Assembly: GCA_951799445.1 (NCBI GenBank)
Contig: OX637295.1
Location: 434,001-498,000 of the forward strand
Direction: 5' to 3'
Source: Pseudisothecium myosuroides
Taxonomy: Eukaryota; Streptophyta; Bryopsida; Hypnales; Lembophyllaceae
Length of the DNA: 64,000 bases
The notes below the pieces were generated by a model. That model searched no databases. It saw only the letters and a list, made by a program, of their open reading frames with translations, and had not been told where the DNA came from. The translations under genes were made by a program, and so were the position numbers. Each line of letters starts with the position of its first letter. Position 1 is the stretch's first letter. This document shows positions 32,786 through 43,900 of the stretch, piece after piece.

Positions 32786-34131
32786 CTGTGAACATTCACA
32801 ACACAACCTACGGTGAGTAAAAGGTAATTGAATGATGACAACCCGCCAATAAAATTACAGGTGCTGAATATCAGGTCGACTCGACCTAAATGCAGAACAT
32901 TGAGCACAATGTGAATCATTTGCATTTCAAGATTCATCACCGCCAAGAGAAGTCATCTATACTTAGGATTAGTTCGAAATAAATCACATATATCATCGCC
33001 TCTCCAACATAGAAAACGTCAATCTCTCATTTAGGTCGAATTGACCTGAAACATAAAGGTTCTTTGTTCATTACATAAAGACTCTTTGTTCATTAGATAA
33101 ACACTCTTCGTTCTTTACATAAAAAGAGATTGGGTACATGAATGCGCCAGTCCGGAATGAACGTCTCAACGACGATGAATGCGAGTAGGAGGAAACGAAG
33201 AAGGGAATCTTTAACTATCTTAGGGGGTGCTCCCACTTGTAAACAGTCATGAAGCTAGTCATGGCCGAAGATGACAAAACACACCATTCAGGTCAACTCG
33301 ACCTAAATGGTTATGCTAAAAAACAAATACCTTATATACAACACTATATACAACATATACAGCACATTCATTCAGACACTATATACATTATGTACATTAT
33401 ATACAATACATTTATTCAGACACTAATAATTCAACTCGTACATGGAGAAGACTTTTTATAAACTCTCGTTGGATAGCTTATGAAACAGGTCGACCCGACC
33501 TAAAACAAGTTCCTTCTTTAGCTAGTGTATTTGGTTCTTTAATTCATGTCCCTCATATTTTGGTCCCTGTTATCCACCATATTCAGGTCAATTCGACCTG
33601 AATGAATAAAGTGGACGATAATCTTTTGTCTCTTCAAATGAATGATATTAACATCTTATCTTGTGATCCTCATATTCAAGTCGAGTTGACCTTAATTACA
33701 TATATAATATCCAGTAATATTTCTTAATATTGGATAAGAAACTCTTATTATGATCCAGATTGCTACCAGATTCAGGTCGGGTCGACCTGAAACGTCAATC
33801 CTTCAAGACGGCCAGACTTGTTCCGGGATTTACGGGACTCTTATAACATACACGGGAATGATTTGGATTCCGATTTTTACGGCGTTAAATTCGGGAACTA
33901 TTTCTGCATCCACACGCAACTCAGTCAGATAACAAAGAATTGAACCACCGCACACATGATTCAACACTCACAATTGCAACAGCAAATAACATTCACTTTC
34001 ATCCCAGAGCAGTTCCTTAAAAAATATTGTTCTCCACCTAAAGAACTTCCGTGTGGTACAACAAGAGAATGAATACTGAGTACAGGAAAAAATCATGGAA
34101 GACACTAAACAATCGTGCGTCATGTACTCAC
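32786..34131 (-). other. Putative 5' intron of the DUF7869 gene, carrying seven palindromes
   Basis: On the minus strand a donor GGCT|GTGAGTAC lies at 34131 and an acceptor TTCACAG at 32786, five bases before the ATG. The 1,346-bp interval is AT-rich with no ORF and contains seven copies of the AGGTCGANTCGACCT palindrome. The exon upstream (34132 to about 34420) reads like a GC-richer 5'-UTR. Splicing is inferred from consensus only. Confidence 0.5.
32873..33788. repeat. Cluster 1 of the AGGTCGANTCGACCT palindrome (7 copies)
   Basis: 15-bp copies start at 32873, 33033, 33290, 33487, 33585, 33678 and 33774. All have 7-bp arms around one centre base, with at most a few C/T or G/A differences, and mostly (T)CAGGT...ACCTRAA flanks. 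Spacings are 93-257 bp. The sequence between copies is not repeated, so these are not units of a tandem array. Confidence 0.9.
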
Positions 34132-35109
34132 AGCCGCAAGCGCCTTCTCTAGGAAATCTTCGGCAACAGTCAAGTACGGTGTACACTCAAAGCGTCCTTA
34201 ACAACATGCAACAATCGGAGCCAGGGCACGAAATGGACAGGACGCATACGGAGGTGCACACAACGATCCGAGAATGAGAGAAAGAATGACCTCAACCGAA
34301 CGATGATGGAAGTCAAGGACTTTTTTGCGGGAAGGCAAAAGGCGACAAGGGCAAAAGAGAATTTCAAAAATTCTGAACGTATGCGGGCTATAGTAGCCGG
34401 ATGCTAAGTTCGGGTTCCCGACGTCTTTTTTAAGTATTCATCAAACGGCACTCATAGAGTTGTTGACTTTACATCATCCGTGTCCTCTGAATGGGATCAT
34501 AAGTACTCTGCACATTCCCCCTTCAATCAAAAATAAATGTGAAGTCAAATTTCTATTTATTTATTTATTTTTAGGAAATTCTCTACGCTATCTCAAAGTT
34601 CTGGGCTTTTTCAGAATTTCAAGCGAACAACATCTGGCAATATTCTCTGTGTTTTTTAAAGACACTCCAAAGTCAACACTTTACTTAAAAAGTGCAGTGC
34701 ATCCTAAATTTCAGTCATCACTGCAGAATCTTAGGATATCTTAGGTATCTTAATTAAGATTAGCATTAAAATTTTCCATAATTGATAAGAAGATAACTAA
34801 AAAAATTTAAGGTATCCAATGCTAATTGTCCAGTGACAAGCGTTTCAAGGGCTTAGAGTCTAGGGCTTAGGGTTTAGGAGATAGGGTTCAAAAAAAATTT
34901 ATTTAAAAAATTTGGGTTTATAGGGTTCACGGTTTGCAAACTGTACAAACTATTTACCACATCCAAGTACTTTAACATAACACTTCCATTTATGATTTTC
35001 AACATATCAATGGTTTTAATTCATTTAAGCATACAGCGGTTGTGAAATTGAAGATTACGTTTTTATTTTTTATTTTTTTAAAACTACTATAACTTTGAAT
35101 ACATACAAT
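34132..35109. other. Putative 5' exon/promoter side of the DUF7869 gene, then AT-rich spacer
   Basis: 34132-34430 is GC-richer and would be the untranslated first exon and promoter for minus-strand transcription. 34430-35109 is AT-rich with imperfect TTAGGGTTTAG words at 34855-34935 and no gene. Confidence 0.35.
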
Positions 35110-36388
35110 AGGTGTCCCATTCTCTAACATATATACAGGAAGGGGAAAAAAACATCGGTCATGCCCTGTACTTAAAAAACTCAAATCTCAAATCTCATGG
35201 AATTGGAATCGAAAAAAAGGCCAAAAAAAATCTACAAGTTGTAAGCACTCCAAGGAATAAAAATTCATGAGTGCACTAAATTAAGTGCCCCACTTCCTAA
35301 CAAATACAACACAAAAAAGAAAATGAATTAGCCATGCCCTGTAGTTTAAAGAATTAAAATCTCAAATGTCATGGAATTGGTATCCAAAAGAAGGAAAAAA
35401 ATATTGTACAAGTTGTAAATAATCCAAAGAATAATAATTCATGAGTGCACTAAATTTAGTGCCCCACTTCCTAACATAGACAATGCAAAAAAGAAAAATG
35501 AATTAGCCATGCGTTGTAGTTCAAAGAATTAAAATCTCAAATGTCATGGAATTGGTATCCAAAAGAAGGAAAAAGATATTGTACAAGTTGTAAATACTCC
35601 AGGAAATAATAATTCATGAGTGCACTAAATTTAGTGCCCTATTTCCTAACATATACAATGCAAAATAGAAAGATGAAATAGCCATGCGTTGTAGTTTAAA
35701 GAATTAAAATCTCAAATGTCATGGAATTGGTATCCCAAAGAAGGAAAAAAATATTGTACAAGTTGTAAATACTCCAAGGAATAATAATTCATGAGCGCAC
35801 TAAATTGAGTGCCTCATTTCCTAACATATACAATGCAAAAAAGAAAAATGAATTAGCCATGCGCTATAGTTTAAAGAACTAAAATCTCAAATGTCATGGA
35901 ATTGGTATCCAAAAGAAGGAAAAAAATATTGTACAAGTTGTAAATACTCCAAAGAATAATAATTCATGAGTGCACTAAATTTATTGCCCTATTTCCTAAC
36001 ATATACATTGCAAAAAAGAAAAATGAATTAGCCATGCGTTGTAGTTTAAAGAATTAAAATCTCAAATGTCATGGAATTGGTATCCAAAAGAAGGAAAAAA
36101 ATATTGTACAAGTTGTAAATACTCCAGGGAATAATAATTCATGAGTGCACTAAATTTAGTGCCCCTCTTTCTAACATATACAATGCAAAAAAGAAAAATG
36201 AATTAGCCATGCGTTGTAGTTTAAAGAATTAAAATCTCAAATGTCATGGAATTGGTATCCAAAAGAAGGAAAAAAATATTGTACAAGTTTTAAATAATCC
36301 ACAGAATAGTAATTCATGAGTGCACTAAATTGAGTGCCCCACTTCCTCACATATACAATGCAAAAAAGAAAAATGAATTAGCCATGCG
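35110..36388. repeat. 175-bp satellite array, left part (about 7 units)
   Basis: Head-to-tail 175-bp units containing TTAGCCATGCGTTGTAGTTT, ATGTCATGGAATTGGTATCC and GAGTGCACTAAATTTAGTGC. The leftmost unit is the most diverged, as expected at an array edge. The array is cut at 36388 by an insertion and resumes at 40920 at exactly the same phase. Confidence 0.95.
36384..36388. repeat. Target-site duplication ATGCG, left
   Basis: ATGCG in GCCATGCG immediately precedes TGTGAGCTC. The same ATGCG follows GCGCTCACA at 40915-40919. Joining the flanks restores a normal satellite unit (GCCATGCGTTGTAGTTT). Confidence 0.9.
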
Positions 36389-37750
36389 TGTGAGCTCCCA
36401 ATTCGTCACTTGGGACTCATAGTCTTCTTTTTTCTTAGATTGTGCAATTTAAGTCATAATTATATACAAAAAGCCCTAAAAAGAGTGTAAAACCAGAATG
36501 GGCATGTTACATACCAATATGCTCTTTGGTCCTAAATAGCCTTTTCTCCTTAGAATAGCCCTAAAATCCACTTGTAAATAGGTTAGAACCACAAAAGTAG
36601 TGGGAACTAGCAAGTTTGAGGGTTCTTACCCAAAATAGCCTAAAATCACTGTGTATATGACCATGCTGGGTTAAATTGGTCTGAGGGGAGTCTAGGGAGA
36701 TTCTTAGATAGATTCCCCGAGAAAGGTTTCAGTTTCCCCATCCCATCGACGAATAGTAGAAATCCCAATTGTTAGCTTGCAAGTGTCACTTTCTCAAGAC
36801 AGGCCAGTGGAGGAATCTACGGTCACCGGATTGTGATCTTGGGTCTAAACCATACCAGGAAGTCAAAAGCGAAATCCATTCGCCAAGATTCCCCCGTATG
36901 CGGAAGATTCTCTTATTGCCGGTAAACCAACGGAGGTATCTTTTTGCCCTCCGTAACAAGACATGCAAGATCAAGATGTGAACTTTCAAATCTCTTGGGA
37001 AACTCCATGAGAGGTTCCCCAAGAAGTTTCGGAATTTTCTGGATTGAAGAAATACCCCTTCCGGACGGTCAACCGCCTAAAAGCACGAGGGGAAATTCAC
37101 GATAATTACCCAGGTGGCGGTAAAATCTCACTAAAAATTGGGATAGTTTCTTTTATGCTAATAACGCGCCCTGATGAGTTTCATGATGTTTCGATAGCGG
37201 GAGACGGCCGAATCACCGACATTCCTTCGAATTACCCACGTGGTGGGATTGACGTGGAGTTGACCGGCGTCCCGGGAGCACACGAAGTCGGAACGAAGTC
37301 AACGAAGGGTCTTTTCTTACTCCTTAAGACCTCCCGGACCACTTTGGCTAGTCACTTTTGTCAGAAAAGGTAACCTCCAAAAAGTAGATTTTTACCTCTT
37401 TTACTGACTCTAGTTGGCGATAGTTTATGGTGGGATTTTGGCGTTGGAATAGGAGGTGGGGGGATCCTAGGACTAAAAATGGCCTTCTAAAGCCAATGGC
37501 GCAATCGGTTTTTGATTTGTAGTTAATCTCCAATAGTTAGAGTGTTGGACCAACGTAAAATCCAAACTATGTGAAAATCCTAAAGATAAGGATGAAAATC
37601 CAAGTTGATAGGGTTACCTAGGTTAAAAGAGGGGAGGTGAGGGCCTTGGGAACCCTATAAAAGGGCCCTCATTTCTCTCCAAAACCACCCCCATTCATGT
37701 TTTGGGTCTGTGGATCCAACTTATGTTGGATTTTTTGGCAATTTTAGCCA
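36389..37750 (+). repeat. 1.36-kb dispersed repeat, copy 2
   Basis: The left part of the insertion. It matches 26205-27564 in inverse orientation, including the terminal TGTGAGCTCCCAATTCGTC. A 109-codon plus-strand frame (37044-37373) has the same length as its counterpart in copy 1. Confidence 0.8.
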
Positions 37751-38030
37751 AAAGCACTTCCACGGTGTTTTGAGCACGTGGTGCTCCGTTGTTGTTCTAT
37801 TTTCAGCTTTTGAAGGTCTAGGGGGTCCTTCTTCCTTCGTGTCTATGAGTTTTGAGTAGTCTTGGGTATTATTTGGCTTATTTTGAGTCACTTTGGTCAC
37901 TAACTTGTCAGTTGAAGTACTTTGCTTGAAGCACTAACTTGCTTGGGAGTTCTTTGAGTTTTGTTCTGATCCTAAAGCTCCCCCCGCAGCGCCTTGGCTT
38001 TGCCGCCCACTGGGGGGTCCTTAGCGTTTA

Positions 38031-38300
38031 TACTATAAGAAACCCTTGTTTTAGGTGACGAGCCCTAATTTTTTATGACGGATTTTAGGTGATGTCAATG
38101 TTGACAACTCAAAATTTTTATGTCAACAAAAATGTCCAACGTAACATTAACGTTGATATAAAAACATTAAATTGTCAATATTGATGTTATGTTGTACATT
38201 TTAGTTGACATAATAAATTTTGGTTGTCAACATTGACATCACCTAAAATCCGTCATAAAAAATTAGGGCTCGTCATCTAAAACGGGTTTTTTTTATAGTG
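38031..38300. mobile_element. 270-bp CACTA-type MITE with TTA duplication
   Basis: The right end read inward is CACTATAAAAAAAACCCG and the left end TACTATAAGAAACCC, followed on both sides by about 60 bp of near-perfect inverted repeat (GACGAGCCCTAATTTTTTA, GACGGATTTTAGGTGATGTC). TTA flanks both ends (38028-38030 and 38301-38303), the 3-bp duplication usual for the CACTA superfamily. No coding capacity. Confidence 0.9.
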
Positions 38301-40058
38301 TTAAAGATTGTGTTTTCCAAACCGCGTGTCCGTATTAACCTCCGAGTGTTTCTCCCTTAATGGGGGACCTCTTTTGCTCTCTCTAAGGACCCTTGGTGTG
38401 TGGTCCTCCCCCCCGTACGGTGGAGTTGTGGGCCCCCCTAGGGTCGTTATGTTCTAACGGTCTGGGTCCTTCTTTGAAGTTGGTTGTTGACGTGTGGCTT
38501 CCCCCTTAGACGGCGAAGCTTTGATTCCACTAGTACCTAAGTCTTAGAGGAAGTGTTAAAAACCTGGTTAGACGGCGAAGCTTTGAACTACCTCGTGTTA
38601 TCCAAGTCTTAGAGTTGGTGTTAAAACCAACTCAACAGCGAAGCTTTGACCCCCCCCCGGAAGTTACATACAAGGTTTAGTTTCCAAAACCTCTTGGAAC
38701 TAATTCAAGGTTTAGCCTCCAAAATCCCCCTACGGGCTTAGATCGAGTTACTTTTTAATCCAGTTTAACTTTGCCTTGTGGGAAGCCCGGCTAGCACGCT
38801 TGGGCCCTCCCTAAAACCCCAGCCAGTCAAGGCCCCAACTAGTCAAGCCCCAGCCAGCCGAAGCTCCAGCCGGCCAGGCCACTACAACAACTGGGCCACC
38901 GCAGCAGCCAGCCACCGCAGCGCTAGGCTCCGCAGCAGCCAGGCTTCGCAGCAGCCAGGCCACCGCAGCCAAAATTTTGGTCTTTGTCTCGTTCTTTCTT
39001 TTTTGTCCTTTTTTTTTGGTAATTTAGGTTCTAGGGGAGAAAAGGAGAAGACAAGTGATAAAGAAAGAGGGGGGTTAAGGCTAGAATCTAAATAATAGAA
39101 GTAGAAATTAGCATAGTAGAAGGAGAAATTAGCATAGTAGAAGTAGGGAAGCAAAATAGTAGAGGTAGGGGTTGAGCAACCGGACGTGTAAGCTAAGATA
39201 TTGTAGGGTTGGGGGAGAACTCGTGTTAAAGCACCAAGTAACCTGCAAACTCACACAATCACTCCACGCATAACTCACCCAAGCTCTCCACACACCATAA
39301 CCACAAAAAACCTTGAGCATTACGAACAAAGAGGAAGATGAAATAGGAGAGAAGCAGGCTAGTGGATGGATTAGGGGAAATCTCAACTAACAAATTTGGA
39401 CCATTGGGAGAGTGAGCGTAAGAGCAAAAAAGAGCGTGCCCTTGGGGCGTAAGAGAAAGGTCAACGCATAAGCACTTGGGAAGGCAAAGGTGTAAGAGGT
39501 GTAAGAACGAAGTCAACGCGTAAGAACTTTGGAAGACAAAGTCGGTTGATGTAAGAAGGGGTGGAAAGAAGGAGAAGAAAGAAATCCCACCGCATCTACC
39601 ACTTCGTTCTAAAATCTTCTCCGATTCAAGAATCACTCAAGGAACCAAGAATCCAAGAGGAAGGGACATGGCCAAGGGCGGGAACCACGACCGTTTGATC
39701 CAGGACCTCCAGTATGAGGTGGGCCCCTAAAAACCCGCTCTTCCTTGTTTAAATTTGTTTTGATTAAGGTAATTAGAAGGGGGCCAAGAGCTATAGTAGC
39801 ATAGACCATAGGTCAGGTCAGATTTAGGTTAGGAGGAAGAAACTAGAGGGTCACGGGATTCCAAAAAGTCACCATTCATCCAAATCCGAGCCAAAACGAA
39901 GAAGTTATAAGCGGATGAAGTTAGGGGGTCATGTTGGATGAAACCTAACAAATTTCATCCAAGAGGAACAAAAAGGCTAACATAAAAAGAGGGAATAAAT
40001 TAGGAACCAGAAGTCAAATTAGAATTTAGTTTTGGAATTAGGGCTAGCCCTAATTAGC

Positions 40059-40099
40059 GGATGAAGTTTGAAGGACCGATTAGCGTTCAAACTTCATCC
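40059..40099. repeat. Hairpin GGATGAAGTTTGAA / TTCAAACTTCATCC
   Basis: 14-bp perfect arms around a 13-base loop, within the 4.53-kb insertion. A near-identical hairpin is at 40518-40558. Confidence 0.8.
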
Positions 40100-40517
40100 A
40101 TGAATAACTGTTGATAGGAAACCCCAAATCTAATGTGATTAGCCAAATTAGGAAGCTAAAATCAGAATCTCTTCGGAGCCAGTCTTAAGTTTTTAAGGTT
40201 AGTACATTAGTAACCACACTTAAAATCCTTAAACACGGTTAGAAGGCGGATTAGGAACTTTTAGGATTAAGTTAGGGTAATTATAAAATTAGAACCTCTT
40301 AAGCCAAGCTTAAGGTAACCCAAAACTAAACCCAACTTAAGAAAAGACCTAAATCCTAAGCAGTTAGAGAGGGATGAGGTTTGAAACAAGTAATGGATGA
40401 ACCCTAGAAGATTTCATTCATTCGAGTCAAGACTTGGTAATTAGGTTAACCTCAGGGGATCAGGCTCATAGCCCAAATCCCAAATCAAATCGAAATCCGG
40501 AGTCCATAGAAAAGCAT

Positions 40518-40558
40518 GGATGAAGTTTGAGGAACCGAGTAGCGGTCAAACTTCATCC
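40518..40558. repeat. Second hairpin GGATGAAGTTTGA / TCAAACTTCATCC
   Basis: 13-bp perfect arms and a 15-base loop similar to the one at 40059 (loop A-(R)GACCGA-TTAGCG vs GGAACCGAGTAGCGG). Confidence 0.8.
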
Positions 40559-40914
40559 GTCCATAACTTCCTCTAGGAAAGTCCAAATTAAACAAGCTTT
40601 ATATTTTAGAAATGGTATGAGGTACTCTTTCATTTAGGGTAGATAAGTTGAAACTAAGATTAACTCTTCTCCCAAACCACCAAGCCCTCTTAGGCTTTGA
40701 TTCAACCTTAGCAGTTATAGCAATTCCAATTAGGGTTTCGTTTTGTTTTCTTCATTAACCACATTAGCGAGTCATAGGAGTATAGAAAAGATCCATTGCT
40801 TGAAGGGCACAATGGATTGGCGCTAGACACCCATAGATCGAGTCAGAACGGTTAATCACCGAGAGCCTGGTTGTACTCACTTCTTTATCAACGCAGGGTA
40901 AACAAGCGCTCACA

Positions 40915-43900
40915 ATGCGTTGTAGTTTAAAGAATAAAAATCTCAAATGTCATGGAATTGGTATCAAAAAGAAGGAAAAGATATTGTACAAGTTGTAAAT
41001 ACTCCAGGGAATAATAATTCATGAGTGCACTAAATTGAGTGCCCCACTTCCTAACATATACAATGCAAAAAAGAAAAATGAATTAGCCATGCGTTGTAGT
41101 TTAAAGAATTAAAATCTCAAATGTCATGGAATTGGTATCCAAAAGAAGGAAATAGATATTGTACAAGTTGTAAATAATCCAAGGAATAATAATTCATGAG
41201 TGCACTAAATTCAGTGCCCCATTTCCTAACATATACAATGCAAAAAAGAAAAATGAATTAGCCATGCGTTGTAGTTTAAAAAACTAAAATCTCAAATGCC
41301 ATGGAATTGGTATCCAAAAGAAGGAAAAAGATATCGAACAAGTTGTAAATACTCCAGGGAATAATAATTCATAAGTGCACTAAATTCAGTGCCCCATTTC
41401 CTAACATACACAATGCAAAAAAAAAACACGAATTAGCCATGCGTTGAAGTTTAAAGAATTAAAATCTCAAATGTCATGGAATTGGTATCCAAAAGAAGGA
41501 AAAAAATATTGTACAAGTTGTAAATAATCCAAGGAATAATAATTCATTATTGCACTAAATTCATTGCCCCATTTCCTAACATATACAATGTAGAAAAGAA
41601 AAATGAATTCGCAATGCGTTGTAGTTTACAGAATTAAAATCTCAAATGTCATAGAATTGGTATCGAAAAGAAGGAAAAAAATATTTTACAAGTTGTAAAT
41701 AGTCCAAGGAATAATATTTCATGAGTGCACTAAATTCAGTACCCCATTTCCTAACATATACAACACAAAAAACAAAAATGAATTAGCCATGCGTTGTAGT
41801 TTAAAGAATTAAAATCTCAAATGTCATGGAATTGGTATCCAAAAGAATGAAAAAAATATTGTACAAGTTGTAAATACTCCGAGGAATAATATTTCATGAG
41901 TGCACTAAATTTAGTGCCCGATTTCCTAACATATACAATACAAAAAAGAAAAATGAACTAGCCATGCGTTGTAGTTTAAAGAATTAAAATCTCAAATGTC
42001 ATGGAATTGGTATCAAAAAGAAGGAAAAAAATATTGTACAAGTTGTAAATACTCCAAGGAATAATAATTCATGAGCGCACTAAATTGAGTGCCTCATTTC
42101 CTAACATATACAATGCAAAAAAGAAAAATGAATTAACCATGCGCTGTAGTTTAAAGAACTAAAATCTCAAATGTCATGGAATTGGTATCCAAAAGAAGGA
42201 AAAAAATATTGTACAAGTTGTAAATACTCCAGGGAATAATAATTCATGAGTGCACTGAATTTCGTGCCCCATTTCCTAACATATAGAATGCAAAAAAGAA
42301 AAATGAATTAGCCATGCGCTGTAGTTTAAAATAATTAAATCTCACATGTCATGGAATTGGTATCCAAAAGAAGGAAAAAAATATTTTACAAGTTGTAAAT
42401 ACTCCAGGGAATAATAGTTCATGAGTGCACTAAATTCAGTACCCCATTTCCTAATATATACAATACAAAAAAGAAAAATGAATTAGCCATGCGTTGTAGT
42501 TTAAAGAATTAAAATCTCAAATGTCATGGAATTGGTATCCAAAAGAAGGAAAAAAATATTGTACAAGTTGTAAATACTCCAGGGAATAATAATTCATGAG
42601 TGCACTAAATTTCGTGCCCCATTTCCTAACATATAGAATGCAAAAAAGAAAAATGAATTAGCCATGCGCTGTAGTTTAAAATAATTAAATCTCACATGTC
42701 ATGGAATTGGTATCCAAAAGAAGGAAAAAAATATTGTACAAGTTGTAAATACTCCAGGGAATAATAGTTCATGAGTGCACTAATTTAAGTGCCCCATTTC
42801 CTAACATATACAATGCAAAAAAGAAAAATGCATTAGCCATGCGTTGAAGTTTGAAGAATTAAAATCTCAAATGTCATGGAATTGGTATCCAAAAGAAGGA
42901 AAAAGATATTGTACAAGTTGTAAATACAAAAAGGAATAGTAATTCATGAGTGCGCTAAATTGAGTGCCCCACTTCCTAACATATACAATGCAAAAAAGAA
43001 AAATGAATTAGCCATGCGCTGTACTTTAAAGAATTAAAATCTCAAATGTCATGGAATTGGTATCCAAAAGAAGGAAAAAGATATTGTACAAGTTGTCAAT
43101 TCTCCAAAGAATAATAATTCATGAGTGCACTAAATTGAGTGCCCCATTTCCTAACATATATGATGCAAAAAAGAAAAATGGATTAGCCATGCGCTATAGT
43201 TTAAAGAATTAAAATCTCAAATGTCATGGAATTGGTATCAAAAAGAAAGAAAACATATTGTACAAGTTGTAAATACTCCAGGGAATAATAATTCACGAGT
43301 GCACTAAATTGAGTGCCCCATTTCCTAATATATACAATGCAAAAAAGAAAAATGAATTAGCCATGCGTTGTAGTTTGAAGAATTAAAATCTCAAATGTCA
43401 TGGAATTGGTATCCAAAAGAAGGAAAAAGTTTTTGTACAAAGTTTAAATACTTCAGTGAATAATAACTCACGAGTTCACTGAATTCAGCGCTCCATTTCC
43501 TAACATATACGATGCGAAAAAGAAAAATGAATTAGCCATGCGCTGTACTTTAAAGAATTAAAATCTCAAATGTCATGGAATTGGTATCCAAAAGAAGGAA
43601 ATAGATATTGTACAAGTTGTAAATACTTCAGTGAACAGTAATTCACGAGTGCACTAAATTGAGTGCCCCATTTCCTAACATATACAACGCAAAAAAGAAA
43701 AATGAATTAGCCATGCGTTGTAGTTTAAAGAATTAAAATCTCAAATGTCATGGAATTGGTATCCAAAAGAAGGAAAAAGATAGTGTACAAGTTGTAAATA
43801 CTCCAGCCAGGGAGTAATAATTCATAAGCGCACTGAATGAAGTGCCCCACTTCCTAACATATACAATGCAAAAAAGAAAAATGAACTAGCCATGCGTTGT

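Larger units (their letters stand above)
36389..40914. mobile_element. 4.53-kb insertion, TG...CA ends, 5-bp target duplication, non-autonomous
   Basis: The left end TGTGAGCTC and right end GCGCTCACA form a short inverted terminus. With the 5-bp duplication this fits integrase-type insertion, as by LTR retroelements. No second copy of the left 1.36 kb is found at the right end, so it is not a normal two-LTR element; a very long solo LTR or another non-autonomous form would explain it. It encodes nothing recognisable; the short frame ATGGCCAAGGGCGGGAACC at 39668 stops at once. Inside are three repeats of an AGACGGCGAAGCTTTGA-like word (38508-38655), a GCAGCAGCCAGGC-rich tract (38890-38970), a MITE and two hairpins. 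Confidence 0.8.

Noticed and set aside
32873..33788. The palindrome as a steroid-receptor response element (AGGTCA-n3-TGACCT)
   Set aside because: The resemblance is superficial: the consensus is AGGTCGA with one centre base, and plants lack nuclear receptors.
36389..40914. Standard two-LTR retrotransposon
   Set aside because: The left 1.36 kb is not repeated at the right end and no gag-pol frames exist between the ends, despite TG...CA termini and a 5-bp duplication.
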